Assembly (NCBI RefSeq): GCF_001563265.1
Contig: NZ_CP005083.1
Span: 437,001-501,000, forward strand
DNA from: Sphingobium sp. TKS
Lineage (GTDB): Bacteria > Pseudomonadota > Alphaproteobacteria > Sphingomonadales > Sphingomonadaceae
DNA: 64,000 nucleotides
Reading direction: 5' to 3'
The notes below the pieces were generated by a model. It had not been told where the DNA came from. It saw only the letters and a list, made by a program, of their open reading frames with translations, and made no database searches. The position numbers and the translations under genes are program-made. This document shows, piece by piece, positions 43,383 to 54,131 of this stretch. Numbering within the stretch: the stretch's first letter is position 1; each line of letters begins with the position of its first letter.

Positions 43383-44321
43383 GCCCGCCCCACGCAGCCC
43401 CTCCGCCAGACGGTCGCGCGACGCCTGATATCCCTCGCGCATGGCGGCGAACCAGCCCTCCGGCTTCGCCAACCCCTCGGCCACCGCCCATTGCAGGTTG
43501 GGCGGGGTGGTGAAGGTGACGAACTGATGCGCCCGCGCCAACAGGGTGGCGATGGGCGGCGCGGCGCACATCCAGCCGACCTTCCAGCCCGTGAGCGAGA
43601 AGATCTTCCCCGCCGATCCGATCTTCACCGTCCGTTCCCGCATGCCGGGGAAGCCGATCAGTGGCTTGTGCGCGATGCCATCGAAGGTGACATGCTCCCA
43701 CACCTCATCGCAGATTGCGATCAGGTCATGCTCCACGCAAAACGCCGCCAGCAGCGCCAGTTCTTCGTCGCGCAGGGCGATGCCGGTGGGGTTCACCGGA
43801 TTGTTCATCAGCAGGAAGCGGGTGTTTCCGGTAACGGCGGCCTCCAGCGCGTCACGCCCGATCCGCCAGTCGGGCGGGGTAAGGCGAAGGACGCGCGCTA
43901 CGCCGCCGGCGCGCTCGATCAGCGGCAGATAGGCGTCGTAAAGCGGCGCCAGCACCAGCACTTCGTCGCCCGGCCGGACCAGCGCGAGCAGGCTGGCGGC
44001 GATCGCCTCGGTCGCGCCGGAGGTGACGATAACCTCCTGCGCCGTGAGGTCGAGGTCTTGATGCCGCGCATAATGCGCCGCCACCGCCTCGCGCAGTTCG
44101 GCAATGCCCGCCATGGGCGGATATTGGTTGGATCGGGTTAGCAGCGCATCGGCGGCGGCACGCAGGATCTCCTCCGGTCCCTGGGCGTCGGGAAAGCCCT
44201 GCCCCAGATTGATCGCGCCGGTTTCCCTGGCGCGGGCCGACATTTTTTCGAAGATGGTGGTGGGCATGTTCCGATAGACGGGATGGCCGAGAGGATCGCG
44301 AGCGCTCATGCCGGTCGACAT
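43383..44321 (-). pseudogene. PLP-dependent aminotransferase, C-terminus lost
   Basis: Class I/II aminotransferase (kynurenine/methionine aminotransferase type). ARETGAINLGQGFPDAQGPEEI, TSGATEAIAASLLALVRPGDEV, NPVNPTGIALRDEEL, AICDEVWEHVTFD and the PLP lysine in KIGSAGKIFSLTGWKVGW are all present. About 312 codons remain; the C-terminal small-domain part (roughly 70-80 residues) is gone at IS6100 copy 4. A downstream ATG at 44309 is an alternative start. The enzyme is probably non-functional and shows that insertion damaged a chromosomal gene. Confidence 0.85.
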
Positions 44322-44425
44322 GCCGGTTTTTGGGGCGAGGGGTCAAGTTGCATGCGATCGGCTCTCTCCTTCCGCCTTCCGATGCATTATTATGCCGCCT
44401 TTCCCATCGTCACGAGCGAGCAAAG

Positions 44426-44692
44426 ATGATCGACCGCCTGTTCCTGCAACATCCCAGAGACGTGAACGAAAGCTACGGCCAGCATTTTCAAGTGGCGACG
44501 CGCTTCGGTTTCCTGATGGTGCGGGCGGGGTTCGCCTGCATGGTCCACGGGCTGGTGCCAGCCTTCTTCACCCGCACCGGCAGCGCCACGGTCAAGCGGC
44601 TCTATGGCGAAATGCGCCAGCGCCAGCCCGATCTGGCGGAACAGCAGCCGGCTTATCTGAGCCCGCAATGGCGGCCGGATTATGAGATTTGA
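44426..44692 (+). CDS. DUF6356-type conserved small protein
   Basis: 88 residues: MIDRLFLQHPRDVNESYGQHFQVATRFGFLMVRAGFACMVHGLVPAFFTRTGSATVKRLYGEMRQRQP. The HPRDVNESYGQH start and MVHGLVPAFF segment are typical of a sphingomonad/rhizobial family of unknown function, possibly with one short membrane helix. The start was chosen at the conserved MIDRLF. A terminator follows. Confidence 0.7.
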   Translation: MIDRLFLQHPRDVNESYGQHFQVATRFGFLMVRAGFACMVHGLVPAFFTRTGSATVKRLYGEMRQRQPDLAEQQPAYLSPQWRPDYEI

Positions 44693-44698
44693 GGCATA

Positions 44699-44728
44699 GA
44701 AAAAGCCGCCCGGTTGAGGCGGCTTTTG
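44699..44728 (+). terminator. Rho-independent terminator after the DUF6356 gene
   Basis: AAAAAGCCGCCCGGTTGAGGCGGCTTTT, a GC stem AGCCGCC/GGCGGCT with flanking A and T runs. It could serve both strands. Confidence 0.8.
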
Positions 44729-44804
44729 GTTCTGTAAAGGCTGCGGCACCTTGCGGTGCCGAGTAAATCGGATGACCGTCCCCCGGACGGTCATTTGATC
44801 CGAT

Positions 44805-46364
44805 TTACTCCCACTCAATGGTCCCCGGCGGCTTCGACGTATAATCGTAAACTACGCGGTTGATGCCCTTCACCTCATTGATGATCCGTGTGGCCACGCG
44901 GCTGAGGAAGGCGGCATCGAAGGGGTAGATATCTGCCGTCATGCCGTCGGTGGACGTCACTGCCCGCAGCGCGCAAACCGAGTCATAGGTGCGGTGATCG
45001 CCCATCACGCCCACGGTCCGTACCGGTAGCAGCACCGCAAAGGCCTGCCAGATCGCATCATAGAGCCCGGCGTTGCGGATTTCCTCCAGATAGACCGCGT
45101 CCGCCTTGCGCAGGATGTCGCAGCGGTCCTTGGACACCTCGCCCGGAATGCGGATGGCAAGGCCGGGGCCGGGGAAGGGGTGCCGCCCGACGAAAATCTC
45201 AGGCAGGCCGAGTTCGCGGCCCAGCACGCGCACTTCGTCCTTGAACAGTTCGCGCAGCGGCTCGACCAGCTTCATGTTCATGCGCTCTGGCAGGCCGCCG
45301 ACATTGTGGTGCGACTTGATCGTCACCGACGGCCCGCCGGTGAAGGACACCGATTCGATCACGTCGGGATAGAGCGTGCCCTGTGCCAAGAAGTCCGCCC
45401 CGCCGATCTTCTTCGCCTCTTCCTCGAACACCGCGATGAACTCGCCGCCGATGAACTTGCGCTTCTTCTCCGGGTCGGTCAGGCCCGCAAGGCCGCCCAG
45501 AAAGCGCTCCTCGGCATTCACATGGACCAGCTTGATGCCATAATGCTCGCGGAACAGGCTCACCACCTGCTCCGCCTCGCCCAGCCGCATCAGGCCATGG
45601 TCGACGAACACGCAGGTCAGCTGATCGCCAATGGCTTCGTGGATCAGCACGGCGGCGACGGCGCTGTCGACGCCGCCCGAAAGCCCGCAGATCACCCGGC
45701 CTTCACCGACCTGCGCCCGGATGTCGGCAATCTTGGTCGCGCGGAACTCCGCCATGGTCCAGTCGCCCGCCAGCCCGCAGACATGGCGCACGAAATTGGC
45801 GAGCAGCTTCGCGCCGTCGGGGGTGTGGACGACCTCGGGGTGGAACTGCGTCGCGTAAAAGCGCTTTTCCTCATTGGCGGTGATCGCATAGGGCGCGCCC
45901 TCGCTGACCGCCACGACCTCGAAGCCCGGCGCAAGCTGCGTCACCTTGTCGCCATGGCTCATCCAGACCTGATGGCGTTCGCCGTCGGTCCAAAGGCCGT
46001 CGAACAGCGCGCAGCCCTTCTTCACCTCGATGAAGGCGCGGCCGAATTCGCCGCTTTCGCCGCCTTCGACATTGCCGCCAAGCTGCTGCATCATCGTCTG
46101 CTGGCCGTAGCAGATGCCCAGGATCGGAATGCCCGCCTCGAAGAAATGCTGCGGGGCGCGAGGGGAATCCTCCCACATCACCGAGGAGGGGCCGCCGGAC
46201 AGGATGATGCCCTTGGGCTTAAGCCGCTCGAAAGCTTCGGCGGCGCTATTGAACGGAGCGATCTCGGAATAGACGCCCGCCTCGCGCACGCGGCGCGCGA
46301 TGAGCTGCGTCACCTGGCTGCCGAAGTCCACGATAAGGATGGAATCCTGAAGGGGCAGCGTCAT
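44805..46364 (-). CDS. guaA: GMP synthase (glutamine-hydrolysing)
   Basis: 519 residues. The N-terminal class I glutaminase is seen in [15 protein letters not shown] (Cys) and [13 protein letters not shown] (His/Glu). The ATP-pyrophosphatase PP-loop is [13 protein letters not shown], and the dimerisation domain ends KPPGTIEWE. It converts XMP to GMP. Full length and normal; a chromosomal housekeeping gene. Confidence 0.97.
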   Translation of the reverse strand: MTLPLQDSILIVDFGSQVTQLIARRVREAGVYSEIAPFNSAAEAFERLKPKGIILSGGPSSVMWEDSPRAPQHFFEAGIPILGICYGQQTMMQQLGGNVEGGESGEFGRAFIEVKKGCALFDGLWTDGERHQVWMSHGDKVTQLAPGFEVVAVSEGAPYAITANEEKRFYATQFHPEVVHTPDGAKLLANFVRHVCGLAGDWTMAEFRATKIADIRAQVGEGRVICGLSGGVDSAVAAVLIHEAIGDQLTCVFVDHGLMRLGEAEQVVSLFREHYGIKLVHVNAEERFLGGLAGLTDPEKKRKFIGGEFIAVFEEEAKKIGGADFLAQGTLYPDVIESVSFTGGPSVTIKSHHNVGGLPERMNMKLVEPLRELFKDEVRVLGRELGLPEIFVGRHPFPGPGLAIRIPGEVSKDRCDILRKADAVYLEEIRNAGLYDAIWQAFAVLLPVRTVGVMGDHRTYDSVCALRAVTSTDGMTADIYPFDAAFLSRVATRIINEVKGINRVVYDYTSKPPGTIEWE

Positions 46365-46406
46365 CGAATCGCCTTTATATGTCCAGTGGAAGGGATTCGC
46401 GCCCGG

Positions 46407-47660
46407 TTAGTGCGCTTGGGCTTCCTTGTCCAGCGAAGCCGCGTCCTGCGCCCGCCCCGCAGCCCATCCCAGCAGCGCGCCGCCCGCCAATACCGCCGCG
46501 GCGATCAGGAAAGCGCTGCCGATGAAGGGCAGCAGCGGCTTGGCGCCCACCGACATCGAATAAACCGCCCCGAAGAACAGCGGCGACACTATGCCCGCGA
46601 TCGAGCCGACGCTGTTGTTCGCGCCCTGCAACTGGCCCTGCTCGGACTCCGACACGTGTTGCGTCATCAGCGATTGGATGGTCGGCATCGCCAGTCCCCA
46701 GAGCGCATTGGGGAACATCGCCGCGACGAACAGCCAGCCCGTCGACGCCAACCCCATGGCCAATATCCCGACCGCGCCGAAGCCAAGCCCGATCACCATC
46801 GTCGTCCGATCGCCTAGCCGCTTCACCACCGGCCCGACCAGCACCCCTTGCACGCCCATGTCCATGAGGCCCATCAGCGCGAACAGCGCCCCCACCTGCC
46901 ACGCCCCCCAGCCGTAGCGGTCACCCGCATAAAGCACGAACGCGGCGGTGAAGAGGTGATGCGCGAAATAAAGCAGGAAGTTGACGACAGCCAGGCTGGA
47001 GAGTTCCGGATGCGACCGCAGCAGTCGCAACGCGCCAAAGGGATTGGCCCGCTTCCACGAAAAATCCATCCTTCTGTCCGCGCCAAGCGATTCCGGCAGC
47101 ACGAACAATCCATAGAGAAAGGCCAGCCCCGACAATCCCGCCGCCGCCCAGAAAGGCGCCCGCAGCGAAATCTCGCCCAGCACCCCGCCCAGCAGCGGTC
47201 CGGCGACAAAGCCCCCGCTGAACGCCGCCCCGATCAGGCCATAGCCCCGCGCCCGGCCTTCGGGCGGGGTGATGTCGGCCATATAGGCGAAGGTCGAGGT
47301 AAAGCTGGAGGACGTCACCCCCGCCAGCATCCGCCCCACCGCCAGCCACCAGAGATTGGGCGCCAGCGCCATCAGCAGGAAATCAAGCGCCAGCCCGGCC
47401 ACCGAAACCAGAATCACCGGCCGCCGCCCGAACCTGTCGGAGAGCGACCCGATCACGGGCGAGCAGAGAAACTGCATCGCCGCCCAGAGCGCGACGAACA
47501 GCCCGTTCCACATCCCCGCCGCCGCATTGGAGCCGGAGAGCCTTTCGATGAGCTGCGGCAGCACCGGGATGATGATCCCCATCGACATGACGTCGAGCAG
47601 CGCCGTCACCAATATGAAGGCGATCGCGGCGGTTTGGCGATGGGGCATGCGGGCGGGCAC
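46407..47660 (-). CDS. MFS transporter, TCR/Tet type
   Basis: 417-residue, 12-helix major facilitator (AIAFILVTALLDVMSMGIIIPVLPQLIERLSGS, the GSLSDRFGRRPVIL motif A, and GYGLIGAAFSGGFVAGPLLGGVLGE motif C of drug/H+ antiporters). It resembles TetA-like sphingomonad efflux proteins of unknown substrate. It follows guaA on the same strand; the 42-base gap could allow read-through. Confidence 0.88.
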   Translation of the reverse strand: MPARMPHRQTAAIAFILVTALLDVMSMGIIIPVLPQLIERLSGSNAAAGMWNGLFVALWAAMQFLCSPVIGSLSDRFGRRPVILVSVAGLALDFLLMALAPNLWWLAVGRMLAGVTSSSFTSTFAYMADITPPEGRARGYGLIGAAFSGGFVAGPLLGGVLGEISLRAPFWAAAGLSGLAFLYGLFVLPESLGADRRMDFSWKRANPFGALRLLRSHPELSSLAVVNFLLYFAHHLFTAAFVLYAGDRYGWGAWQVGALFALMGLMDMGVQGVLVGPVVKRLGDRTTMVIGLGFGAVGILAMGLASTGWLFVAAMFPNALWGLAMPTIQSLMTQHVSESEQGQLQGANNSVGSIAGIVSPLFFGAVYSMSVGAKPLLPFIGSAFLIAAAVLAGGALLGWAAGRAQDAASLDKEAQAH

Positions 47661-47727
47661 GAGAAAACTCCTGGACGAGTTTCTCGCCTAGAGACTCCGC
47701 CTCGCCCTGCCAAGCCTTTGAGGCCGG

Positions 47728-48276
47728 TTACCGCGCGGCGCGGTCCCGGCGGAAATAGACATCCGCGATCCGGCCGTTCTGCACCGAACAGGTGAAATGC
47801 TGCGACCTGCCGTCCTGCGTTCGCCAGCCGGAGCGCACCTCGACATCTCCCTCCACATCATAGCCGCCGCGGGTTTCGCGCGGTTCCTGCACCTGGCGCA
47901 CTTCGGCATAACCGCCGTCGCGTTCGGCTTCGTCGCGGGCGGCGAGGGCGCAATGGGTGATCGCTTCCTCGCTGGCCTGATCGGCCGGGGTGGCGGCGGG
48001 ATCGTCCTGCCGGCCGTAGCGATCGGATTGGGGGCCGGAACGGGCGGGCTCCTGATCCGCCGCCACGACGTCCGAAAAATCATCGTCGGCGCGGGGTGGG
48101 CTTGCCTGATCCTCGGGCGTCTGAGGCTCGTCGGCGGGCGGCTGCGCCTCGTCGGACAAGTCGTCCTGTTGCTGCTGGTAGTCCTGTCGTGGCTGGAATG
48201 CCTGCGCCGAAGCCGCGCCGCCCGTCAGCAGGGCCAGCGCCATCAGCGATCCCGTCATCCACCTTGTCCTGTTCAT
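47728..48276 (-). CDS. Secreted or periplasmic hypothetical protein
   Basis: 182 residues: signal peptide MNRTRWMTGSLMALALLTGGAASAQA, a long Gln/Asp/Pro-rich acidic linker, then a compact end (AITHCALAARDEAERDGGYAEVRQVQEPRETRGGYDVEGDVEVRSGWRTQDGRSQHFTCSVQNGRIADVYFRRD). Two Cys in the compact part could form a disulfide. This C-terminal pattern (C..A...A......V......Y.V.G.V......FTC....G.I..V) is common in alphaproteobacterial exported proteins of unknown role. Confidence 0.7.
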   Translation of the reverse strand: MNRTRWMTGSLMALALLTGGAASAQAFQPRQDYQQQQDDLSDEAQPPADEPQTPEDQASPPRADDDFSDVVAADQEPARSGPQSDRYGRQDDPAATPADQASEEAITHCALAARDEAERDGGYAEVRQVQEPRETRGGYDVEGDVEVRSGWRTQDGRSQHFTCSVQNGRIADVYFRRDRAAR

Positions 48277-48343
48277 CGGCCCGCATCCCTCAACCAGTTT
48301 TGCAGGAGTGCTATGCCTGTCCGGCTGTCAGGGGGCTGAACGG

Positions 48344-50527
48344 CTATTTCGGTTCGTCGCGTATCCGCAGCCCAGTGAACTGCGCGGCGAAGGCATAGTT
48401 GTCGGCATATTCGTCGATCAGTTTGTCGACCGGCTTGCCGGAGCCATGGCCGGCCTTGGTATCGATCCGGATCAGTCGCGGTTTCGGCCCCAGCTCCGCC
48501 GCCTGAAGCGCCGCTGCATATTTGAAGCTGTGCGCCGGGACCACCCGGTCGTCCGTGTCGCCGGTGGTGACGAGGATCGCGGGATAATCCTTGCCGCCGA
48601 TGATGTTGTGATAGGGCGAATAGGCATAGAGCAGGCGGAAATCCTCCTCCCGGTCCGGCGATCCATAATCGTCGATCCAATAGCGTCCGGCGGTGAAGCG
48701 GTCGAAGCGCAGCATGTCCATCACCCCGACTGCGGGCAGGGCGGCGGCGAACAGGTCGGGCCGCTGGTTCACCACCGCCCCGACCAGCAGGCCGCCATTG
48801 GACCGGCCCTCGATCGCGAGGCCGTCTTTCGTTGTATAGCCATTGGCCTTCAGATATTCGCCCGCCGCGATGAAGTCGTCGAACACATTCTGCTTGTTGG
48901 CGAGGCGGCCCGCGTCATGCCACGCCTTGCCGAATTCCCCGCCGCCGCGCAGATTGGCGATGGCATAGACACCGCCCTGCTCCAGCCAGGCCATGCGGGT
49001 GGCCGAATAGCCGGGCGTCAGCGCGATGTTGAAGCCGCCATAGCCGTAAAGGATAGTCGGCGCGGAGGTCTTGGCGAGAGCCAGCGCCTTCTTGCGGATC
49101 ACCGTCATCGGAATCATCGTGCCGTCTTTCGACGGGTAGCTGATCTGCTCGATGCCGTAATCGTCAGGGTTGAAGGGCAGGTCCGGCCGCGCGAACAGCT
49201 CGTACCGCAGCGTCGCGGTGTCGAAGCGATAGATGCTCGACGGCGTGGTGAAGCCGGAAAAGCTGAAAAAGGTTTCCGGGTCGCCGTCGCGCCCGCCAAA
49301 GCCTGCCGCCGTGCCCATGCCGGGCAGCGGCACGTCGCTGACCTTGCGCCCGTTCAGGTCGACCAGCTCCGCCACGGTTTCCGCATCGGACAGATAGGCG
49401 AGGATCAGCCGGTCCCCCACCAGCGATCCGCCGGCCAGCGTATCCATGCGTTCGGCCACCACCTGCTTGCCGCTGCGCCGGGGATAGCGGGCGTCGATGC
49501 TGACGACGCGGAGATGCGCGGCATATTGATCGGTGATGAAATAGAGCGTCGGCCCCCGGCTGCCGATCAGCCGCCAGTCATTGGTGATGCCCTTGACCAG
49601 CGATCGGATCTTCACCTTGCCGCCGGTCAGTTCGGCCAGATGCAGCTCCCGGCGCGGATCGGTGCCCTGGAAACTGCTGATGATCAGCCAGCGGCCGTCC
49701 TGGGTCACTTGCGCCATGTGGCTGAGCCGGGGTTGGTCGGGGGTGGCGTAGATCAGTTGGTCCTGTGCCTGCGACGTGCCGAGGCGGTGATAATAAAGCT
49801 GCTGCCCGACCGTAGAGGACTGAAAGCTGGCCCCATCCTGCGGCGCGGCGAAGCGGGAATAGAAGAAGCCCTGCCCCTGTCCGTCCCAGGCGAGCTGGGA
49901 GAATTTCACCCATTGCACCGCGTCGTCGAGCGGCCTGGCGGTGGCGACGTCCAAAACCTTGAGCGTGCGCCAGTCGCTTCCAGCCTCCTGCACGGCATAG
50001 AGCAGGAAGCGGCCGTCGGGGGAGGGCGCCCATTCTGCCAGCGCGTCCGACCCGTCCTCGGCCCAGTCATTGGGGTCGATCAGCAGGCGCTGCTGGCCAT
50101 TGATGCCCTCGCGCACATAGAGCGGCGTCTGGTTTTGCAGCCCCTTGTTATAGCCGTAGAAGTAGCGCCCTCCTGCCTTACGCGGGATGGTGTAGCGGCC
50201 ATGGGCGAGCAGAGCCTGCATCCGCGTCTTGAGGATGTCGCGGCCCGGCAGGGCGTCGATGAACCGGCGGGTGAGGCGGTTTTCCTGCGCTACCCAGTCG
50301 CGGATGGCGGGATCGCCGCGCAGGTCGTTTTCCAGCCAGCGATAAGGGTCGGTCACCTTGACCCCGAAATGATCCTCGACCAGATCGAGCCGTCTGGCGG
50401 CGGGATAGTGCAGTCCGGAGCTTTTGGCGCTGGCCTTGGCGGCGCTGGCGGCTGCATCCGGCTCTGCGTGGGCGGGAAGGGCGGCCAGCAACAGCGACGC
50501 CAAAGCAAGCCAGCCAAAGCCGCGCAT
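48344..50527 (-). CDS. Prolyl oligopeptidase family serine peptidase (S9A)
   Basis: 727 residues with signal peptide MRGFGWLALASLLLAALPAHA, an N-terminal beta-propeller and a C-terminal alpha/beta-hydrolase domain. Catalytic residues are Ser in EGRSNGGLLVGAV, Asp in TGDTDDRVVPAHS and His in KAGHGSG. It is expected in the periplasm, cleaving after Pro in small peptides. Confidence 0.93.
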   Translation of the reverse strand: MRGFGWLALASLLLAALPAHAEPDAAASAAKASAKSSGLHYPAARRLDLVEDHFGVKVTDPYRWLENDLRGDPAIRDWVAQENRLTRRFIDALPGRDILKTRMQALLAHGRYTIPRKAGGRYFYGYNKGLQNQTPLYVREGINGQQRLLIDPNDWAEDGSDALAEWAPSPDGRFLLYAVQEAGSDWRTLKVLDVATARPLDDAVQWVKFSQLAWDGQGQGFFYSRFAAPQDGASFQSSTVGQQLYYHRLGTSQAQDQLIYATPDQPRLSHMAQVTQDGRWLIISSFQGTDPRRELHLAELTGGKVKIRSLVKGITNDWRLIGSRGPTLYFITDQYAAHLRVVSIDARYPRRSGKQVVAERMDTLAGGSLVGDRLILAYLSDAETVAELVDLNGRKVSDVPLPGMGTAAGFGGRDGDPETFFSFSGFTTPSSIYRFDTATLRYELFARPDLPFNPDDYGIEQISYPSKDGTMIPMTVIRKKALALAKTSAPTILYGYGGFNIALTPGYSATRMAWLEQGGVYAIANLRGGGEFGKAWHDAGRLANKQNVFDDFIAAGEYLKANGYTTKDGLAIEGRSNGGLLVGAVVNQRPDLFAAALPAVGVMDMLRFDRFTAGRYWIDDYGSPDREEDFRLLYAYSPYHNIIGGKDYPAILVTTGDTDDRVVPAHSFKYAAALQAAELGPKPRLIRIDTKAGHGSGKPVDKLIDEYADNYAFAAQFTGLRIRDEPK

Positions 50528-50564
50528 CCTCTCTTTTTCCCCTATCCCGATGGAAACAAAACGA

Positions 50565-50599
50565 AACAGGCCGTGGCCCTTATCAAGCCACGGCCTGTT
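50565..50599 (-). terminator. Terminator of the rpsM-rplQ operon
   Basis: Perfect 13-bp stem (AACAGGCCGTGGC / GCCACGGCCTGTT) with a 9-base loop, followed on the minus strand by TCGTTTTGTTT. It lies 43 bases downstream of the rplQ stop. Confidence 0.88.
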
Positions 50600-50641
50600 C
50601 TGAAATCAAATTACCACTTTTGAGTAAGCGGTATCAGCGGA

Positions 50642-51067
50642 TCATGCCGCTTCCAGCTCGTCGGCATCGGCGCTCTGGACCGGACCCGAGTCCTGACCCT
50701 TGGCATCGACGTCGCGGTCGACCAGCTCGATGATCGCGATCGGCGCCGCGTCCGAAGCGCGGATGCCGGCCTTGATCACGCGGGTGTAGCCGCCATTGCG
50801 ATCCTTGTAACGCTCGGCCAGGACTTCGAACAGCTTGGTGAGCTGCGTATCGTCCTGCAGGCGGGCATGGGCCAGACGGCGGTTCGACAGGCCACCCTTC
50901 TTGGCGAGGGTGATCAGCTTTTCGACGTAGGGACGCAGTTCCTTCGCCTTGGGCGTGGTGGTGAGGATCTGCTCATGCTTGATGAGCGAAGCCGCGAGGT
51001 TGCGGAGCAGCGAGTTACGATGCCCGGCGCTGCGCTGCAGCTTGCGATGACCAACCTTGTGACGCAT
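50642..51067 (-). CDS. rplQ: 50S ribosomal protein L17
   Basis: 141 residues, [58 protein letters not shown], the universal L17 core with a short acidic alphaproteobacterial tail. Last gene of the operon. Confidence 0.97.
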   Translation of the reverse strand: MRHKVGHRKLQRSAGHRNSLLRNLAASLIKHEQILTTTPKAKELRPYVEKLITLAKKGGLSNRRLAHARLQDDTQLTKLFEVLAERYKDRNGGYTRVIKAGIRASDAAPIAIIELVDRDVDAKGQDSGPVQSADADELEAA

Positions 51068-51239
51068 TTTGTCTTCCTTCGTTCGTTAAGGGCCCGTTTG
51101 AGGTAGCCCAGACCAGGCGGCAATCGGGGGCGCCGCCGTTCCCCTGCCTGAAAAACAGGCGAAGTTCACACCGTCCATGGAGCCATGTCCATGGGGGTGT
51201 TCATTCCCCTCTCCGCGTGTCCGGGAGAGGGGAAAAGGA

Positions 51240-52304
51240 TTAGCCCAGCAGCTCCTGTTCGAGCTTCTTGGCCATTTCCTCGATATTTTCCGGCGGCCAG
51301 CCGGGGATGTCCATCCCCAGGCGCAGGCCCATGGACGACAGCACTTCCTTGATCTCATTGAGCGACTTGCGGCCGAAATTCGGGGTGCGCAGCATCTCGG
51401 CCTCGGTCTTCTGGACCAGATCGCCGATATAGATGATGTTGTCGTTCTTGAGGCAGTTGGCGCTGCGGACCGACAGTTCCAGCTCGTCCACCTTCTTGAG
51501 CAGATAGCGGTTGATCTGGTTCGCGTCGCTTTCGCCTTCGCCAGCCGAGGCACCCGCAGAGGCACCGGCGGCCGGAGCGGCGACGGGCAGCGCGTCCTCG
51601 AAGTGGACGAAGAGCTGGAGCTGGTCCTGCAGGATGCGGGCGGCATAGGCCACCGCGTCTTCCGGCGTGACGGTGCCGTCGGTCTCGAGCGTCAGCGACA
51701 GCTTGTCATAGTCCAGTTCCTGGCCGACGCGGGTATTGTCGACCTTGTAGGCGACCTGACGGACCGGCGAGTAGAGCGCATCGATCGGGATCAGGCCGAT
51801 CGGGGCGTCCGCCGGACGGTTGGCAACGGCGGGGACATAGCCCTTGCCGATGTCAGCGGTCAGTTCCATGTTGAGGGTCGCGCCCTGGTCCAGATGACAG
51901 ATCACCAGATCGGGGTTCATCACTTCGATGTCGCCAACGGTGATGATGTCTCCCGCGCGCACTTCGGCAGGGCCGGTGGCGGACAGCTGGAGACGGCGCG
52001 GACCGTCGCCTTCCATGCGCAGCGCGACCTGCTTGATGTTGAGGACGATGTCCGTCACATCTTCGCGCACGCCGGCGAGCGAGGAGAATTCGTGGAGGAC
52101 GTTCTCGATCTTGATCGAGGTGACCGCCGCGCCCTGGAGCGAGGACAGAAGAACCCGGCGCAGCGCATTGCCAAGCGTCAGACCGAAGCCGCGCTCCAGA
52201 GGTTCAGCGACGAACGTCGCCTTGCGCTTGCCGTCGCCCGCCACCTTGATCTCAAGGCTGTTGGGCTTCTTCAATTCCTGCCAGTTCTTCATGTTGACAG
52301 TCAT
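51240..52304 (-). CDS. rpoA: RNA polymerase alpha subunit
   Basis: 354 residues. The N-terminal assembly domain is seen in [36 protein letters not shown], and the C-terminal alphaCTD in [59 protein letters not shown] Gly/Ala/Ser-rich linker joins them ([17 protein letters not shown]). Normal housekeeping gene between rpsK and rplQ. Confidence 0.98.
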   Translation of the reverse strand: MTVNMKNWQELKKPNSLEIKVAGDGKRKATFVAEPLERGFGLTLGNALRRVLLSSLQGAAVTSIKIENVLHEFSSLAGVREDVTDIVLNIKQVALRMEGDGPRRLQLSATGPAEVRAGDIITVGDIEVMNPDLVICHLDQGATLNMELTADIGKGYVPAVANRPADAPIGLIPIDALYSPVRQVAYKVDNTRVGQELDYDKLSLTLETDGTVTPEDAVAYAARILQDQLQLFVHFEDALPVAAPAAGASAGASAGEGESDANQINRYLLKKVDELELSVRSANCLKNDNIIYIGDLVQKTEAEMLRTPNFGRKSLNEIKEVLSSMGLRLGMDIPGWPPENIEEMAKKLEQELLG

Positions 52305-52426
52305 GTATTTCCCCTGGGGATGAGGCCGAAACGTTCAAAAATCCTGACCCGACAGGACGTTCCGACCGATGCAGATGGGTAAGCGGGCGACGCGTCCGCC
52401 GCCCGCCAAAGCCTTGGCGTCGATGA

Positions 52427-52816
52427 TCAGACGCGGCGGCGCTTGGAAGGACGCACGCCATTGTGCGGGATCGGCGTCACGTCGCGGATCGAGGTGATGT
52501 GGAAGCCGACGGCCTGCAGAGCGCGCAGAGCCGATTCACGGCCCGAACCCGGACCCTTCACTTCGACTTCCAGGGTGCGCACGCCATGTTCGGCTGCCTT
52601 GCGGCCAGCGTCTTCGGCGCAGACCTGCGCGGCGTACGGGGTCGACTTGCGGCTGCCCTTGAAGCCCATCATGCCGGCCGAGGACCACGAAATGGCGTTG
52701 CCCTGGGCGTCGGTGATGGTCACCATGGTGTTGTTGAAGCTGGCGTTGACGTGAGCCACGCCGGCCGAGATGTTCTTGCGTTCGCGGCGCTTGATGCGCT
52801 GGGGTTCGCGTGCCAT
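52427..52816 (-). CDS. rpsK: 30S ribosomal protein S11
   Basis: 129 residues with the S11 signatures [41 protein letters not shown] and [18 protein letters not shown]. Platform protein of the small subunit. Confidence 0.98.
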   Translation of the reverse strand: MAREPQRIKRRERKNISAGVAHVNASFNNTMVTITDAQGNAISWSSAGMMGFKGSRKSTPYAAQVCAEDAGRKAAEHGVRTLEVEVKGPGSGRESALRALQAVGFHITSIRDVTPIPHNGVRPSKRRRV

Positions 52817-52892
52817 TTTTGCTCTATCCTACTGAAATCGTTTGAAAGTAGAAGTCGCCGGAGGGTCATGCCAAAGGCTCGACCCTCAACGA

Positions 52893-53261
52893 TTACTTCT
52901 TCTTGCCGGCGATCGGCTTGGCCTTGCCCTTGCGGGTGCGCGCATTGGTGTGCGTGCGCTGGCCGCGGACCGGCAGACCCTTGCGGTGACGCAGGCCGCG
53001 ATAGCAGGCCAGATCCATCAGGCGCTTGATGTTCATCGCGGTTTCGCGGCGCAGGTCGCCCTCGACCGTGAGGTCGGCGTCGATCGCTTCGCGGATCTGC
53101 AGGACTTCGGCGTCCGACAAATCCTGAACGCGGCGGCTGTGGTCGATGCCCAGCTTGTCAGCGATGTCGGCGGCGGTCTTGCGGCCGATGCCGTGGATGT
53201 AGGTGAGCGCGATGATCACGCGCTTGTTGGTCGGGATGTTGACACCCGCAATACGTGCCAT
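52893..53261 (-). CDS. rpsM: 30S ribosomal protein S13
   Basis: 122 residues, [40 protein letters not shown] ... [37 protein letters not shown]. The start at 53261 gives the standard N-terminus. It is the first gene of this operon in the window. Confidence 0.98.
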   Translation of the reverse strand: MARIAGVNIPTNKRVIIALTYIHGIGRKTAADIADKLGIDHSRRVQDLSDAEVLQIREAIDADLTVEGDLRRETAMNIKRLMDLACYRGLRHRKGLPVRGQRTHTNARTRKGKAKPIAGKKK

Positions 53262-53582
53262 GGTATTCTGTACTCCTGCTCCACGGGGCGGTTGGCGCCG
53301 CCCCATCTCAAAGCGTCAGGGCTGAAAATCCTTGAATAAGGATTCGCAACCGATTCGATAGACCCCAAGACGCAAAAAAGACGGCCAGTGCCACCGCACT
53401 GCCGCTTGTCAGCGTATTGGGAAGGGGTGCCCTTACCGATTCGATCCCAGACTGTCAATGACGGGTCGGCGCAAAAGCGGTGAGATCTAGCGCTTCTTCG
53501 GACCCGCTCATCCGGCCGGAGCGGACGCATCATCCCGCCCTTTTCGGTTGATGCAATCCCTTTCCCTGGGCATGGAGGGGGG
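53262..53582. other. Upstream region of the rpsM operon
   Basis: About 320 bases between rpsM and the divergent lipoprotein gene. Open frames here have no recognisable features. It should contain the ribosomal-operon promoter on the minus strand; I cannot place it. Confidence 0.4.
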
Positions 53583-54131
53583 ATGCGCTTCACTCTGCCC
53601 TCCGCCGCGCTGGCGCCCATCGCCATCCCGACCGCTTGCCTTCTGCTGGCGTCCTGCGTTGGCGCGCCCGAGCGGCCCGCCCCGGCCCCTGCGCCCCGGC
53701 CTGTTCCGGCGCCGCAGTCGGCGCCGCCTCCACCCGCGCCGCTCCAATGGCAGGACCGCGACACCACGCCCGGCGACTGGCGCTATCAGGTCGACGGCGC
53801 CGGATCGGTCGCCCTGTTCGGCGCTGATGCGCAAAGCAGCCTGTTCGTCATCCGCTGCGACAAGACGATGCGACGCATCAGCCTTTTGCGCCCTGGCATC
53901 GCCCAGCCGGCGATGACGCTACGGACAAGCTATGGCGCGGTGAGCTGGCCCGCCAGCGCGGCCGCCGGGACGGTCCCTGCGACGCAGGCGATCCGCGCCG
54001 CCAACGACGCGGCGCTCGATCAAATCGCCTATAGCCGGGGCCGTTTTGCGGTCGAGGTGCAGGGTCTGCCCACGCTGATCCTGCCCGCCTGGGCGGAGGT
54101 CGGCCGCGTCGTCGAGGATTGCCGCGCCTAA
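53583..54131 (+). CDS. Putative lipoprotein, unknown function
   Basis: 182 residues. MRFTLPSAALAPIAIPTACLLLASCVGAPERP has a lipobox (LASC) for lipidation, followed by a Pro/Ala-rich linker (APAPAPRPVPAPQSAPPPPAPL). A folded domain (WQDRDTTPGDWRYQVDGAGSVALFGADAQSSLFVIRCDKTMRRISLLRPG ... VEDCRA) follows. Probably an outer-membrane-anchored protein. Confidence 0.75.
   Translation: MRFTLPSAALAPIAIPTACLLLASCVGAPERPAPAPAPRPVPAPQSAPPPPAPLQWQDRDTTPGDWRYQVDGAGSVALFGADAQSSLFVIRCDKTMRRISLLRPGIAQPAMTLRTSYGAVSWPASAAAGTVPATQAIRAANDAALDQIAYSRGRFAVEVQGLPTLILPAWAEVGRVVEDCRA

Noticed and set aside
45180..46817. 545-codon plus-strand frame across guaA
   Set aside because: Antisense of guaA and the MFS gene; composition-driven open frame in GC-rich DNA without protein features.
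48308..50623. 771-codon plus-strand frame across the prolyl oligopeptidase gene
   Set aside because: Antisense shadow; the minus-strand gene has a signal peptide and catalytic triad.
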